Assembly (NCBI RefSeq): GCF_000002235.5
Contig: NW_022145611.1
Location: 15,036,882 to 15,100,881 of the forward strand
Direction: 5' to 3'
From: Strongylocentrotus purpuratus
Taxonomy: Eukaryota > Echinodermata > Echinoidea > Camarodonta > Strongylocentrotidae
DNA: 64,000 nt
The translations under genes were made by a program, and so were the position numbers. Under the pieces are notes generated by a model. The model had not been told where the DNA came from and made no database searches. It saw only the letters and a list, made by a program, of their open reading frames with translations. Below, in pieces: positions 1-13,084 of this stretch (positions are counted from its first letter, which is position 1; each line of letters begins with the position of its first letter).

Positions 1-699
1 GGAGTGCATTACTGTGAAAGTAAGTGAAGTGTGTTGTGTTCAAAAGTATAGAAGTTAAGACCGGTTCTGAACTTTCCTTTTGTATTTTACCGACATAGCT
101 GCCACTGCTGTAATGTATTTACAACTGCACCATGTTTCGGTGAAGGCGTACATAGAGCGATTTCCTGTTAAATCGAGCCTCAACGCGCGCGCGTTATGCA
201 GTTGTAGATGCATTGTGGGACATGGCTGACGACACATCGGGACTTTGCGAGCAGCAGATGGCAGTATACGTATAGATTAAGTAGTGTCGGTAGAATACCC
301 TGCCTTTAAGTAGTTATGCGGTAGTGACGTTAAATCTGTATTTTCAGCCACAATGAGGCTCTGCATAGCTTGCACTAGAGAATCTACCTAAGATTATTTC
401 CATAGTTATTAAACGTCTTATCGCGCTAAATCCGCATTAACGTTATAGAATAATTTGTTAAAACACCCTAACTCTGCACTTTAAATATCAAATATGTTAC
501 GTGTGCCTAACTAGTCCACTAAAAGTGACAGACCGTCTGTAACATGTACAATGTACAATAATTAATCATTGTTTTTCGCATTCTATTAAAAGGTTTTGTG
601 GACCAGGATACTATTGAAAGCACTCATGTAAAGACCCCATAGTGAAGTACGTAATCCCAGGACTCCTATCCATCTAGCTAATGGAAATCAACTGACAAG
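1..699. other. Unassigned AT-rich non-coding DNA
   Basis: I see no recognisable gene or repeat here. Short open frames occur but have no recognisable motif, no compositional shift and no supporting splice pattern. Confidence 0.5.
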
Positions 700-840
700 T
701 CTAGGCATTGACATGGGATAGAGAGAGAGAGAGACAGAGAGACAGAGGCATTGGCAGGGGATAGAAAGAGAGAGAGAGAGGGAGAGAAAGAGGGAGAGGA
801 CGATAAAGAGAAAAAGAAAGAGAGAGAGAGAGAGAGAGAA
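700..840. repeat. GA-rich minisatellite/microsatellite
   Basis: A block of (GA)n and GAAA runs. Two imperfect copies of a ~42 bp unit are visible, beginning GGCATTGACATGGGATAGA (near 706) and GGCATTGGCAGGGGATAGA (near 748). The unit therefore looks like a minisatellite that grew by slippage inside a purine tract. The serine/leucine-rich open frames across it on the minus strand are translations of the repeat. Confidence 0.9.
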
Positions 841-1915
841 ACCGTACGAGAGATTCTTTTCAAGACACTCACGATAACTTATAAGGGATTTTAAACCTTG
901 AGCCATAAATTTACTTTAATATCCGCGAAGGATGATGATGATGTTGTAAGTGGTTGCCCGAATATTCAAATCGTTTTGCTAATTTTTTACCATCTCACGA
1001 ATGTCATACAAGTGCAGAAACGATTTCAAAACCTTAATTCACCTTATCGCAATGAAACAAAAATAAAATCAAGTAGACCATGACAACTATTTCTTGGTAT
1101 ATCTTTCATTTGTGTTAAAAAATGGTGTTAAGTGCATTGTCAGTACCACTGTCTGCTACCTACCAATCAATGTATTACACTAATAGGATGTTATCGTGAC
1201 TATTCTATTGAGAAGGGAAAGCATAGGTGACATTCAATTGGTACGTCATTAACCTCACCGTCCTGGAAAAAAACCACTTCCTATTGAATTTATTTCTCTC
1301 AATCGGCGAAGTTAGAAAGAAAAAAACCCCAGAACAAAACAAAAATAAAAACATAATAAAACATCCAGTCCTTTCTTTCCCTCTCTGCACATTTGATTGA
1401 ATAATGAATCAAATCATGCAAATAGCATGCACAGATTCCCACAAGACGACACGTTCGGTCGGAAGAATTCAAAGCAATTGACGGAGAGAAAGAGTTGGCA
1501 GGCAAGTAAAAGAAAGAAAAAAGAAAACGAGTCGGGAATTAGCAGTCCGAATCGGTCTTTTATTTCCGCGCCGTTGATAATGAGACAAAGAGCATTGAAT
1601 CAATGTGACGTGAGAATGCCAGGCGTTGAGAAAGTGATGATACTTCCTCGATGCAGTGACGGCATCATGTTTCCCCCTTTTTACTCTTCATTGTTTTTTT
1701 TCTTTCATCTTAACTTTGTTGATAAGAACATCGCAAAAGTACAACAAGAAAAAGGTACTGTTAAACTCAGATGGTGCCAGACAATAGATTCTACCATGGG
1801 TTTCGTGTGCAAATCTCATGTGAACTTGCACAACTCGCACGCCCTTAGATGTTTGCAAAACCGCATTTATAACTTTGGAAACAATGTCTAAGGATGTGAA
1901 TTCTTGCAGTCTTGG
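841..1915. other. Non-coding stretch with one long chance ORF
   Basis: AT-rich sequence with A-rich and T-rich patches. It contains most of an open frame at 1397-1891 (plus, 164 codons, beginning MNNESNHANS). That frame is Lys/Ser/Phe-rich, spans poly-A-like and poly-T-like patches and has no recognisable domain. I regard it as chance. Confidence 0.4.
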
Positions 1916-2147
1916 AGGCTGTTCACACCGCATTGAGATAGCGCGGTCTATCGTAGCACCCCCTTTTTTTTCTAGCGCGCGCTAGACCGCGCTCTCTCTC
2001 GTGGACCACCCCCAAGAGGTGCTCCAGTGGCACGCCATTTTGGCTCGCCGTGGCTCGCTGTTGGGCGGACCGAAACGACGTTGTACCTTCCAAACCGTAT
2101 AGATAGTGCGGTCTAGCGCGCGCTATCTCTGCCGGTGTGAACAGCCT
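1916..2147. mobile_element. 232 bp MITE with AGGCTGTTCACACCG termini
   Basis: The ends are inverted copies: AGGCTGTTCACACCG at 1916-1930 and CGGTGTGAACAGCCT at 2133-2147. They are flanked by the direct repeat CTTGG (1911-1915 and 2148-2152). The boundary can instead be drawn one base outward, giving a 3 bp TTG duplication. Inside lie subterminal palindromes built on GCGCGGTCTA / TAGCGCGCGCTA, present near both ends, and the element is much richer in GC than its surroundings. There is no coding capacity, so it is a non-autonomous DNA transposon. The ambiguous 3 or 5 bp target duplication prevents firm superfamily placement; PIF/Harbinger-like is my inference. Confidence 0.8.
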
Positions 2148-2152
2148 CTTGG

Positions 2153-5100
2153 ACTCATTGCAGATCTTAGCTTTACTCTCATACCCGCACCCACCCTTTC
2201 CCCACCCTCACCCACACTCCGATACTAGCCCCGACCAGTAACTTAATTAAACTCCCATGCTTTATTACATTGGCCAATGAGGCGTGGTGGCTAACCTACC
2301 ACCCTAAATCATCTGTTTCCAAAACTATCACGCCATTTTCTCGGTACTTACCAATAACCGTTCTTGTGAAGTATTGGCAAATGCATCTTGGATCACGTTC
2401 AACTTGCTGGTCTATTTACCAATTATTACGGGATATTTGCATTTGTATACCGTGTGATTGTAACGTGGGTTCGGATGTGGGTGTGGGTAGCGTGACTTCG
2501 TGCGTGCGTGTGTGTTAACGGATGTGTGCATTTGACCTTGGGTGTTTCCTTCGGTACAAATTTTCATTTTCTCTGTCTCCTACTTCAATTTCTTAAGATT
2601 GATATCTATCTTAAAATCGCATTTAATCGCATTGGCAAGAAAATCCGATTATAACTGCTTTCATCTTTTGGCGGTATTAATACAATAGTTTAGGGCCATG
2701 TCGTGCATAAAATTTAGTTTTGAGAAAAAAATGACCATTTCCAACTACCAAAAAAGTCATATATTGAGATTTGATGTTGTTTTATGGTACTCTTGATTCG
2801 AAGACATTTTTAGATATATCAACTTAGTCAAAATCCGATTATTAGATTAATGTTTGATGATACATAATGATAGAGACAATACAGTTTGTTTTTCTATAAC
2901 ACGTAACATGTTGTCATTTTGCGCTTCTTTGCTGAGAGAAGGATATTGTTAGGTCTACTTTACAAGGTAGATTAGTTTTGTTATCGAGTTATTTACTTGA
3001 GCTGTTTACTGGCTACAGGGCAATTTTTCCACTTTCAAGTTAACCGATACAAATGGGAGAAGCGGTGTTATTTGTTCTCTCCTGTTTGAGAGAATAACTT
3101 CCCTGCTCATGAACTTCCAGGAAAACAAAATCTCCAATATCCACTGGCAAACATTGACTGAATGCCTTACAAGGTTACGCAGGCATTAAAGATTTCGTCA
3201 TATTTGAGCGGAATTATGTTTCTAGGACCTGTAGAACGACTGAGTACGTGCATTTGATTTGATTTTGAATACACCCCATTTCTCGGAGCATTCCTTAAAC
3301 TATGATTACATATTTTATACAGTGGGCGACTTGCTGTGTTTTATTCCCCGGTGCATGTTACATAATGATGGTTGATAGCCCAATTAGAAAGTAATTCTAA
3401 TCGCAGTGAGATCCACACTGTTAACAGTAATGAAATTAAGCTGTCATATCGATCATAGTTTTTCTTTCTCATCGTCATACAATTCTGTTCTGCAGACATG
3501 GCCTTAGGCTCATGGGTATATCTCATTCACACTTCGATGGCAAATTTAAACATTTCCAATAGCATCATTGATCCCCCGCCCATGCTTCTGGTAATGAACC
3601 TTTGTGCCTATTTACCACGTTAAAAAACCCGAAACACAATGAGTTACGAAACGGTATGGATGTTGTTTCTGTAACATTGCTGTTCTAAAGAACGGGAGTA
3701 CTATATAGGAAAGAAATCAGAATATAGGGGATTGAAAAATTTGACTTTTTATTGTCTTGAGTAAGACAAAATAATGTTCTATACCGTGACAAAATTATGC
3801 AATTACTGCCTGACTCAAGTAGTAGAATTTTCCATCTAAACGTATAAAAGACATTTCGTACTACTTTCCTTCCTTTTAACAATTCCCATCAATCCTTTTT
3901 GAACATGTTTGAGAATACTTGTTAATCATTAATTTTCTTCTTTCTATACTTCTCGGTAACTTATCAGTCATTTTTAAAAGCCAGCGTCCGTATCGCAGAA
4001 AGTCCTTGCTACATGTTAATCTCGTGTCCATTTCAAGGAAACCCAAATTCAAGGAGCGTCCGAGAAGAAGACAATTCGTGACATACTACGGAAGTCAACG
4101 TTTCTCCACAATAGTGCAACGATTGCCCGAGGGGTAGCGCATGATCGCGCCTCTGCTCTTCATGATTACACCACGCCAAAAGGCGCGTGCCCTATCCCAT
4201 CGCAACAGATAATCGCCATTCTTTGTATCCGTCAGCCCCAATTTTCCTTCCGACCCCACTGCCCATTTGAAAAGTAAAAAAAAAACGTCCAGGGGAATAG
4301 AGCATTATCCATTAAAATGAATTAAAGCCGACGGGCACCAATTATTATCAGATCTGTTTTTAGTTGCGTTTTAAGGTTGAGGATGTGGACGAAATGATGA
4401 CTTTTCAAATGCGTGGGTTACCAATCCTTTACCTTAATCCCCATACAGCGCTATGAAACAAAATAGGGATACATGGAGAAACAGAACGGCGTATATCAAA
4501 CTATAATTTTGGTTTAAAATGCTCCTAATCTTCGTCTTCCCTACCCTGGGTAAAAATAATAATTCATAACATGTCTTTGAAATATATAGGTATAATCATG
4601 CAGACTTACTTATGTGTCCTTATTTAAACTAAAGTCATCCATCAATTACTGTATGCATCCTTTTTATTCAAAAGAAAAAACAAGAAACGCGTCTGTGGAA
4701 GCCGTAATCGCATTTTTTTGTATAAATGTTTATCCGAATTAGCGAGGACATGTCCTTGCTCAGTGCCATACAAATTATCCAAACTCCCGTTACACTGTGG
4801 AGTAGACGTTTGCCTTCCACATCAATGTAAATGCAACCAAATGTATTACTGAAATATAAGCCAATACTGTAGAGCCATCTTATATTAGGTTACACTTAAG
4901 TCAGTCTTATTAACACGTTGATAAAATAGTCGTTCGTTGCTTGGACATGCTGACTATCCATTTCCAATTTATTAAACAAAACATTTTTCGAACACCAGTG
5001 CTCAAGCAAAAAGTTTTGATTTCTAGGGTATAGCTTGTTACAATGTGTTTCATTGCTTTTATTGAGTCAGATTTAAAGGGACTTATGCATAAATAGAATT

Positions 5101-5991
5101 GATAAATACGAACAGAAGTTGTAACTCTGTATGAAATGAATCAGTCAATTCACTAACAATATATGAACTGGTGAATTACAAGCTGATTTATGTGTAGGTA
5201 TTTACTGGGGGACGTACATTAAATAAAGGTTGTAAAAAGGTTGTAACTCGGATTTGATAGTACATTAAAGATGTTTTTATTTCTCTCTCTTTAACATAGT
5301 TGTGTAATTAAAAGCATATGATACATGCTTTCTAAGCAGTCAGGTAAAGCATTCATAATTTAAAAAAAAAAATCAATATCAAACGAAAAAAAGTTCCACT
5401 CAGACACGGTCCGAAAATCTGAATCTTACTTTTGATTCAAATCAAAAGACGACACTTTCCGGATGAATTTTAAGAAAACAACAACTCAAATACACAAACA
5501 AACAACAAATTATGATTTCCTATTGATGCACTATTACTGCATTTCTTTCATCAATAATTACTAACTAATAAAGGCTATGTGGAGGTTCTGTGATTGGAGA
5601 AAATTGAAAAATAAATAATTCACCATGTACCGCTGCTGAAAATTGGCCTGTACGGCCTCTAAATCCATTCAGACAAAATCTCTTCCACACCTGCGAATGT
5701 CAGCAGACGTGATAAGCCATGTGGAACACACATTACAACATATAAATGACGCCATACAAGTGCTGTGGATCATCATCATCATCAAGAGGAACGTGTTTTA
5801 GTCATAAAAAGTATGAATAGTCATCAACATTACTGTACTGTTTGGATTGTGCGTAACTATGGTACCCGATAAAGGCATGTCATCTGCACTTTTAAAGATA
5901 ATACAACATCTATAGTTAACAAATATGCACTTCAACCAGATATATTTCATTCATATTAGGATAAGTGTATCTATGAGTGCTATTATATATG

Positions 5992-5994
<3 letters not shown>
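2153..5994. other. Unassigned non-coding DNA
   Basis: No gene or mobile element recognised. Includes a TG/GTGGG-rich patch near 2465-2520 and a few small A or T runs. Open frames at 2270-2518 and 3919-4137 show no known motif. Confidence 0.4.
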
Positions 5995-6022
<28 letters not shown>

Positions 6023-6041
6023 GCATTCCATAGATAGATAA

Positions 6042-6082
<41 letters not shown>

Positions 6083-6083
6083 C
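5995..6083. repeat. (TA)n microsatellite pair with GATA spacer
   Basis: Two (TA)n blocks flank a short spacer containing CCATAGATAGATAAAG. The blocks are self-complementary, so the region can extrude a cruciform. The Ile/Tyr-rich open frame across it is a translation of the repeat. Confidence 0.95.
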
Positions 6084-8014
6084 TCGTGAAAATATTTGAT
6101 AAAAGAGTGATACAGTTCGAATATTCTTTTTTCTATATTGCTTTCAAACATTAAAGAGTGTAACATTCCTTTTATGGTTACTGCAGGTGCTCCATCGATT
6201 TGATCATGCAAAATTTTCACTGTGCTCACAACGCTAGTGATGTAGAATCAGTATTCCAACGGCTATACGTTTGGTTCATGATGAGGGTTACGTAAAGTTA
6301 TTAGTTTAGGGTTAAAGATAAAATTCGACTAAAGCGAAAAATTGACCCATTTGGCCATTGAACCGGAGTATATGTCGTATAATGTATTTCGAAAACCCTA
6401 CATTGCCCTAAATTACCTGTAGATAAACTGCTGTGCCAAAGGAGTGCTTGAATACTCCGTGGGCTGTTATTTCGATCAGATTAATTTCAAAGCAAACGGT
6501 AGATAGAAGATTAGAATTGTAATAACTGCAGTTACTTTCCCGCCCTAAAACCTCTCATGCTCATATAATAATAAATGCTGCCGACAGGTTCGTTGCACTC
6601 GGGTCCGTTTTGGGTTGACATTTTCTAGGTTTCCATTTGTTATCGTAATCATTTAGATTATTAAGGTGCCATATTTCTCAGCTTTTAAGGTAGGGACAAA
6701 TTTAGAAAGCATATTTTTTCTTCAAACCGTGCGTAAGGCAATGGATGTTGCTTATCTCTAATGCATCTTAAGGATTCGGACATCCACTTTTCAACAAATG
6801 CTGAATTTTGCGAATGACAATTGCATCTCTTACATAATTTGTATTTCCAATATATTAAAAAAGGGACATCACGACCAATCAAGAGTGTACGCAAATTACA
6901 AGTTTTTAGAGATATCAAAGAAATGATTGAATAAATAATTATGATCATGTACATGTTCTCGATAAAGGTATTTTCGTTATTAAAAAAAAAATCTCATCTG
7001 AGATGACGTTGTAAGAGATTTAAACAAAAAATGTTTACAATAAGCTAATTCATCCTAGGTCAGAAAACATTTCTTAGATATTGAGCATCTTCTATAAAAC
7101 ACAGTCATGGTGGAAATATAAATTGTGCAAAACACCGGTGGCGAATATGGCGCGAGCATGTTGTAAACTTAAGGGATTACTTTTGTTAATGGCTTCTTTT
7201 GCCACATTTAAAATAAATTTCATTCTAAATTTGTCGTCTCATCTCATATTACACATTTACATTTTTTTTCTCAATCACACTCTTCCTTTGCCACTGCGTC
7301 TCTATAATCATAATTCCCCCGGCATCTTTCTCGGTTCCTCCTTTATCCCTGCCCGTCTCTCTTCTCACCTTCTCTCCCCGATTTCCGCCTGGTATCTTGT
7401 GCCTTCGATCAACATGTTCCACCTCTTTTTCTCTCCATGTCTAAAGCCTCGATTAACCCCACTCACTACTCTCCTTAACCAGTCGACCACACCATCCAGA
7501 GACAAATCAAGAAGGGTAAGGGGGATAGAATTGGATAATACTCCAAATTAGGCGAATCTTGTCTTCCCGGGGAAACCAGAGAAGTCAATATTCTCACAAT
7601 GAATGGGTCCCGAGGGATATCCTCCACACCACTTAGAAGCTCCCTGGAGACAAGGACGGTCTCAGTCATATCCATAGTGCCTCCGTGTCTCCTTACAATG
7701 ATGAGCTGGAATTCCGCAGGTATTATAATCACGACCATACGACACCTGTTATTCGGTGTTGACTTTTAGGCGTTTTAAATGGAGGTGTGTTCTTTCTCAT
7801 GAATGAAGAATTCTATATGGATTTTTCGACAATGCGAGATCTGGGATAAGTGAATACAAGTCGGAATGTATCTTTTCTTCCTTGAATATTAAACAAAATT
7901 TGATACCATTTCAACTTAAATCAAAGAATATTTGAGTTTACCATCACTCATCAATAACTGTTTTAACAATTTTTTTTAAACGTCATTTAAATCACTGACA
8001 TCATTATCGTAGTT
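6084..8014. other. Non-coding DNA containing one GC-rich open stretch
   Basis: Mostly AT-rich with no known repeat. Positions about 7300-7740 are richer in C and G; the minus-strand frame there is listed separately. The plus frame at 7081-7551 (156 codons) has a pyrimidine-rich, Leu/Ser/Pro composition and no recognisable domain, so I treat it as chance. Confidence 0.35.
7551..7735 (-). other. GC-rich open segment, possible host exon, unassigned
   Basis: On the minus strand this segment is open and clearly richer in GC than its flanks. The peptide includes EFQLIIVRRHGG, then TETVLVSRELLSGVEDIP, then DPFIVRILTSLVSPG. Alternating hydrophobic residues and the GG and SPG turns look more like a beta-rich extracellular repeat than random translation. 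I can see a vague likeness to CSPG/Fras-type repeats but no diagnostic residues. Candidate splice signals exist on the minus strand (a CAG before CTCATCATT, and GTAAGG or GTGAGA further on) but would cut the frame in different places. No neighbouring exon was identified, so this may simply be a compositional island. Confidence 0.2.
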
Positions 8015-8128
8015 ATAATTATAATGATGATGATGATTATTATTATCTCTATTATCAATATTATCATTATTATCATCATGATCATCATTATTACTATCAT
8101 TATTATATTAATTATCATAATAATCTCA
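8015..8128. repeat. ATT/ATC/ATG trinucleotide-rich microsatellite
   Basis: Imperfect triplet repeat made of ATT, ATC and ATG units. It gives a Met/Ile homopolymeric open frame on the plus strand that should not be read as a membrane protein. Confidence 0.9.
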
Positions 8129-8880
8129 AACTTCAGCCTTCAGTATTCTTATTTTTTACTAATCTGTCAGATAAAAGTTACACAAATGCACCTTAGATAC
8201 ACACATGCACTCACGAAACGCACACACATTTGCGCCTATGCACCCCCTAATTCAGCTTTGTTTCATCATTCTCTCTAATATGTACACTCATTGTCTTTCA
8301 TTTGTCGAGAGTTACCAATTTTTGTATTATATTATTACCTTTAGATTACATCACGTAATAAAAGGCAGCAGTAAAATAAAGTATACACACAGCCAAAGAA
8401 GTATCTGCTACATTCCGTAACAAGCATTTTTAAGAATGCGATTTCCTAGCTCAGGCATGGTATTACGGATGCAGGTTGTTCTTGCATAATTACAAGACAC
8501 ATGAGACTCATTTGCAAAAAATGGAAGGCTATACGAACAACGCAGTATTTACAGATGAAGACAACTACAAAGGGTAACCTTGCTCGAAACTTCTACCTTG
8601 AAATACGTCATAATTTGAGACCTCAATATTTCTTCTTTAGAAAAATTGCGTGCATCTAGTAGTATACAATTCCATAAATGGAGTTCTACTTCTCTGAATA
8701 GAACGCATAATGTGTTTTATTCTTTGATACACGATTCTAAAAACAGGCATTTGCTCTGAGCCAGCAGTTTATCAAAATACGAAGTTTTCTTGTCATTTTT
8801 TTTCATTTTACGTTGAAAATCGACGGATAAGCTAGGCCACTCCAGAATAAAATAACCACGCAAATAACCACGCAATAAGC

Positions 8881-8958
8881 GACTACTGCTACTTCGACTA
8901 CTACTACTACTACTACTACTACCCCTACTAATACTTTTACTTCTACTACTACTACTTG
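8881..8958. repeat. (ACT)n trinucleotide microsatellite
   Basis: Interrupted (ACT)n, longest uninterrupted portion near 8898-8922. It produces a Ser-rich minus-strand translation. Confidence 0.95.
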
Positions 8959-10717
8959 TAGTAATAACAATTAATATTGTCAATATTTTTTTGTTCCTCT
9001 GGATAATATTGCTTTGTTGAAATATAAATTTTATGATTATTAATGCTGTTGTATATACGTTTTTTGCTTTAAATTTAGATAATGGTTAACTATAAATCAT
9101 TGTAAAAAATATTTGTAAGGTCAGCAACGATCCCTCTCAAAGGGACATGGGATTAATACATTGTCATATATCGGCTTGACCGACATTATAATGAGTATAA
9201 TTTGTAAATGAGTATGATTTATAAGATTTCACCTTAGAGAACGGAAGGCATCGAGGTTGAAAGCGCGTGGGACTATTTTGTTTTGCTAATCTTTAATGAG
9301 TATTTCTACCATTATTTACCGGCACTCGAATTATTGAACCAGAACTATGCCGACATGTAATTTATTTAAGGCCGATAGTTGTTACAGCTATTTGTATTGT
9401 GGAATATTTTAGACTGTTACTTTAGAGGTAAAAATATATTACGGTAAAAAGTGTGGGGGAGGGAAGCCTCCACTAACATGATTAGCTAGGCTTCGTCGTA
9501 TGTTTTTATTTTCCTCTTAATAAGATTATCATAAGGTGATATTTTATTACAGATTTTGATAATTTACAATTAAAAAAAAGCTTTGCAATGAGACAACGCG
9601 AATAGGTACTAACTTGCGACTTATCGAATATTTACATAGAGGTGTAACATGATCTAAACGATTTACATATTTTTAAAAAAACAGTCTATCTGATGGTGTT
9701 GTTTGCTATCTGCAATATTATAAATGTCCACACTTTGAGGAAAACAAAAATATTCGTCTTAAGGGAGGTGGCAATGTCGAAAGTGACAAGAAAGCAAGTA
9801 TACATGAAACTATGTCTCGGAATTATGTGAAAATGAGTTTAAATATGCACACTTTTATTATTTGAATCACACAAAATATATTCACCTCTTCAACATATGC
9901 GCTACACAATTTGTAAGTGATTGCATCTAATTTGTAATATCTTGGAGATATTTCAAAATTCAGCAAATAGAAGCCGATCTGTTATTACATATTCTTTAAT
10001 CCTATAAGATATCCATCTTCTTAATACTGAGAACAAATAATGCAGTTTAACAAATTTGTTTCCTGTGGGAAATGAAATAATATCAGATAAAACTAACAAA
10101 TTACGTCGGAATCACCGCAACCTATTTCACCGAATTCATTTTGTTCTTCAGCTAAACAAAACTATAAATGAAATTTAAAAAAAAAAAAAAAAGGAGGGAG
10201 ATTAATAGACGCCATCATTTCGTCAACATCTCCTACAAAATGTGATAGATTATTTAGAGCATCTCTCCAAATAAATCACAGGCGCAATTATTGCCGTTAC
10301 AGTTTGGAAGAAGAATTAGTCTCCGAACAATCATTAGGCTAGCAATGCCAGCAATGAAGGTGACAAGAGGCAATTATAGAAATGTTATTGATGTATACCT
10401 TCACAGAAAGTTCGCTTTGGGAAAAAACGCTCATAAATTATTGAGGTGGATATTTTTCCATGAATTGAAGTGATGATATATGTCAAGAGCAGTAAGATTG
10501 ATATACTTAGTAGTTACAAATGTACTTTTATATTGTTATCAGCTAAGTGGTTTGAAAAGAAAATTTAAAAAACTGCTGATAGTACAAATGCATTTATATG
10601 CATCTCTTAGCAGGGGAGACTTTTATGAAGAAACCATAAAATTGAATAAAAAAATGACTTTTCTTTGATGATATAACAGCTTTGCCTAGTTTTTATCTCA
10701 GCTTTGAAATGAAATCA
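8959..10717. other. Unassigned AT-rich DNA
   Basis: No recognised gene. A short poly-A tract lies at about 10177-10192. Two short open frames at 10291-10473 and 10480-10668 are Lys/Arg-rich without motifs. Confidence 0.4.
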
Positions 10718-10905
10718 AGACAAAATGCAGTCCTCCTGATCAGAAGTAAATTTTGCATGAACACGATTACAAAGAATGTCTAAAAATTCATCCCAAGTCA
10801 ATTTCAATAGCCCTATCTATCATCTTTTGAAATGTGCGAACATTACGATGAAGTATTACGTAATCTGAACATGATTTCTACGGGATATACAAAAGGATAT
10901 TAAAG
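10718..10905 (-). pseudogene. LINE reverse-transcriptase relic (RT central region)
   Basis: The part at about 10785-10905 is a diverged copy of the sequence just upstream of the RT motif at 35.3 kb on the same strand. Both share TTGAAATGTGCGAACATT and ACATGATTT(C/T)TACGGGATATAC on the plus strand. Immediately after it on the minus strand, at 10795 down to 10718, one frame reads WDEFLDILCNRVHAKFTSD. This resembles the WFxSYLxNRxQ stretch of non-LTR reverse transcriptases, and it sits at nearly the same offset as WFRSYL in the 35 kb copy. The upstream portion has stop codons in each frame I tried. I infer an old, decayed insertion from the same LINE family; the SGxPQGS core is not visible here. 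Confidence 0.45.
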
Positions 10906-12649
10906 TTGCCCTTGAGATGAAATTTGGAAAGTCTTTGCGATTTTGTTCACATAGGATTTCCTCCTTTTTTTTACTGATAGAAAATAAAGTAACCACGCTT
11001 TCTTTATAATTCGATATTCCAATTCACTGCAACTACCTGTTTTATATGACTTTAAGAAAAACAACGTTTCATGACAAACATTTATAGCAAAAAGATAAAT
11101 AAATTGAACAAATTGTGAATACAATTGACATCATCACGTTCGTAAGAGAAAGCCTGTTTTGTCTTTAATTTTGGCAAAATTGACTTTTCCTGAAGTAAAG
11201 TAATATTTGAATAAATGGAATCTAAAATCATTCTGAAATAGTTTCACGACCTGCCACCGCATGGTCGTTAATATGGTACGATTATATATATATTAACAAA
11301 AAGAAATGCCTTTGAAGAGCGTGAAAAGAACAAATAGCGAACAAGACTCACCTTAAAAGTGTGTATGCGATAGACAGGCGACGGGTGGCGGTTTGCAGTT
11401 TTGCTCGACTATTATATTACTGTTGTTCGTCTTGCTTTTCCACTACACTGCATAAAAAGAGAAGGTCGGTCTATTGTTTAGATGTCCTCCAAATACTCTG
11501 TCTTTTATCCCTAAATGGCTAATCTCGATGTTGTTCGTTGCTTCCTTTCTCACTCACTGCCTCCTTGCCCGTAAACTCGACCATTTTATACACTCATTCA
11601 GGCAACCTGTCATGGTTGAGGAGTTGCCATGGTTACCCGCCGACAGACTTCCCGAGTCACTTTTTCTTCTCAATCGCCTACCACTTTCCAGACAAGGCAC
11701 GGAAGTTTTTACTGCAAAGACAACACTGTCACCCTCAAAATAATCATATTCTGGTCATGAAAGAATGTTCGAGGCATGCAGCTATGTGTTGTGATGCTAA
11801 ATGACTTTATTCTTTAAGTTGATCTTAATTAGCAAATCTGAAGAGACCTGTATTTGATCAACACTGTATTGTGTAACCTCAACTGTTTCCGCCTATTACG
11901 CACAAGCCACGCCCACCTTCTCTATGATTGGTCAATGCATCTTTACGACATGGCTCTCACAAAGTATAGTTGGTAGCATGGTAGTTCAGTTCTCGCATGA
12001 TGGATGCTTTGTAGTACGAGTATTTACGGATGTCTACAAAAAATGCTTTACACCCTCTTTTGAAACGTCACACTACGTCATAATGTCGTCATAAGACCCT
12101 TAGTTTGACTAAAAAAGGAAACTAGTCAACAATTTCCCACTATAGGCAATTACTGAAATAAATTATGCGCTTGTAACTATTGTGACATTTAATATCTTAG
12201 TAATCTCCACTTAAAATAAAATTTAAAATGTTATGAATAAATAGAAATATTCATTAATTTTATAAAAATTCATTCATATTTTATTTAATTTTTATTGATT
12301 TATTTTTATTTTATAGATTTGCTGATATTCATTGTAGGCCTATTCCTTAATTTTCTATTTGTTTATTTCTATTCATTTTGCAAATATTGATTGATAGATC
12401 GTGTTGGCAGTAGACTTAAGGTATTATTCAACTTCGGTAAAGTCAAATGGTTATATAATAATTTCTTCTCCATTCAGAGGGGAGAATAATGATCTACTTT
12501 TAACCATAAGGGTACTACCATAAATTCATTGATTACAGGGTTAGCACCTTTTTGAAGCAGTCAGCCTCTGTGATGGATCTCACTACTCTCTCAACTTTAT
12601 GTCTAATATAGGCCACACAGGATTATTTAGATACGACGACTATATATAA
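10906..12649. other. Unassigned non-coding DNA
   Basis: No gene recognised. The section 12200-12400 is very AT-rich with repeated ATTCATT and TTTATTT words. The overlapping open frames at 11474-11804 have no recognisable motif. Confidence 0.4.
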
Positions 12650-12725
12650 AAAAATAAAAAAAAACACAACACAACACAACACAAAACGAGACAAGACAAC
12701 ACAACACAAAACAAAACCAAACCCC
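12650..12725. repeat. ACACA/ACAAAAC simple repeat
   Basis: Runs of CAACA/ACAAA units following a short AT-rich stretch. The Val/Leu/Cys-rich minus-strand open frame is a translation of this repeat. Confidence 0.85.
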
Positions 12726-12975
12726 AAAATAAACATTTAAACAGAACAGTGGATGTGCTGAGCGCGCACAAAGACCTACTAGGGGTATGGTTTAAATTGT
12801 ACGTTGCATGCCACGCTTTGAATTTCAAAATGCATGCATGCTCAATAAAAGAGTACTTTTGTACATTCCTATCATAACCCTTACGAGAATAACAGATACT
12901 ACGTGGTATAACATGTACGATTTAGCATGTATGCACCAACAACAACAACAACATAGAATTGAAAAGCGGTGGACA

Positions 12976-13062
12976 AACACACACACACACCCACACACAT
13001 CCACACGCATGCACGTGCACGCCCACACGCCACACACCCACACACCCACACACCCACACAAA
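12976..13062. repeat. (CA)n/(CACACC)n microsatellite
   Basis: Interrupted CA dinucleotide repeat with CCCACA variants. Cys/Val open frames on the minus strand and His/Thr frames on the plus strand come from the repeat. Confidence 0.95.
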
Positions 13063-13084
13063 ATATAATACGACAACAAAACAA

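Noticed and set aside
1397-1891. 164-codon open frame, the longest in the window
   Set aside because: Composition follows local A/T-rich patches, no recognisable domain, no exon-like GC shift, and no support from neighbours.
7081-7551. 156-codon plus-strand frame with hydrophobic start
   Set aside because: Pyrimidine-rich DNA gives Leu/Ser/Pro/Phe runs; no signal peptide logic or family match.
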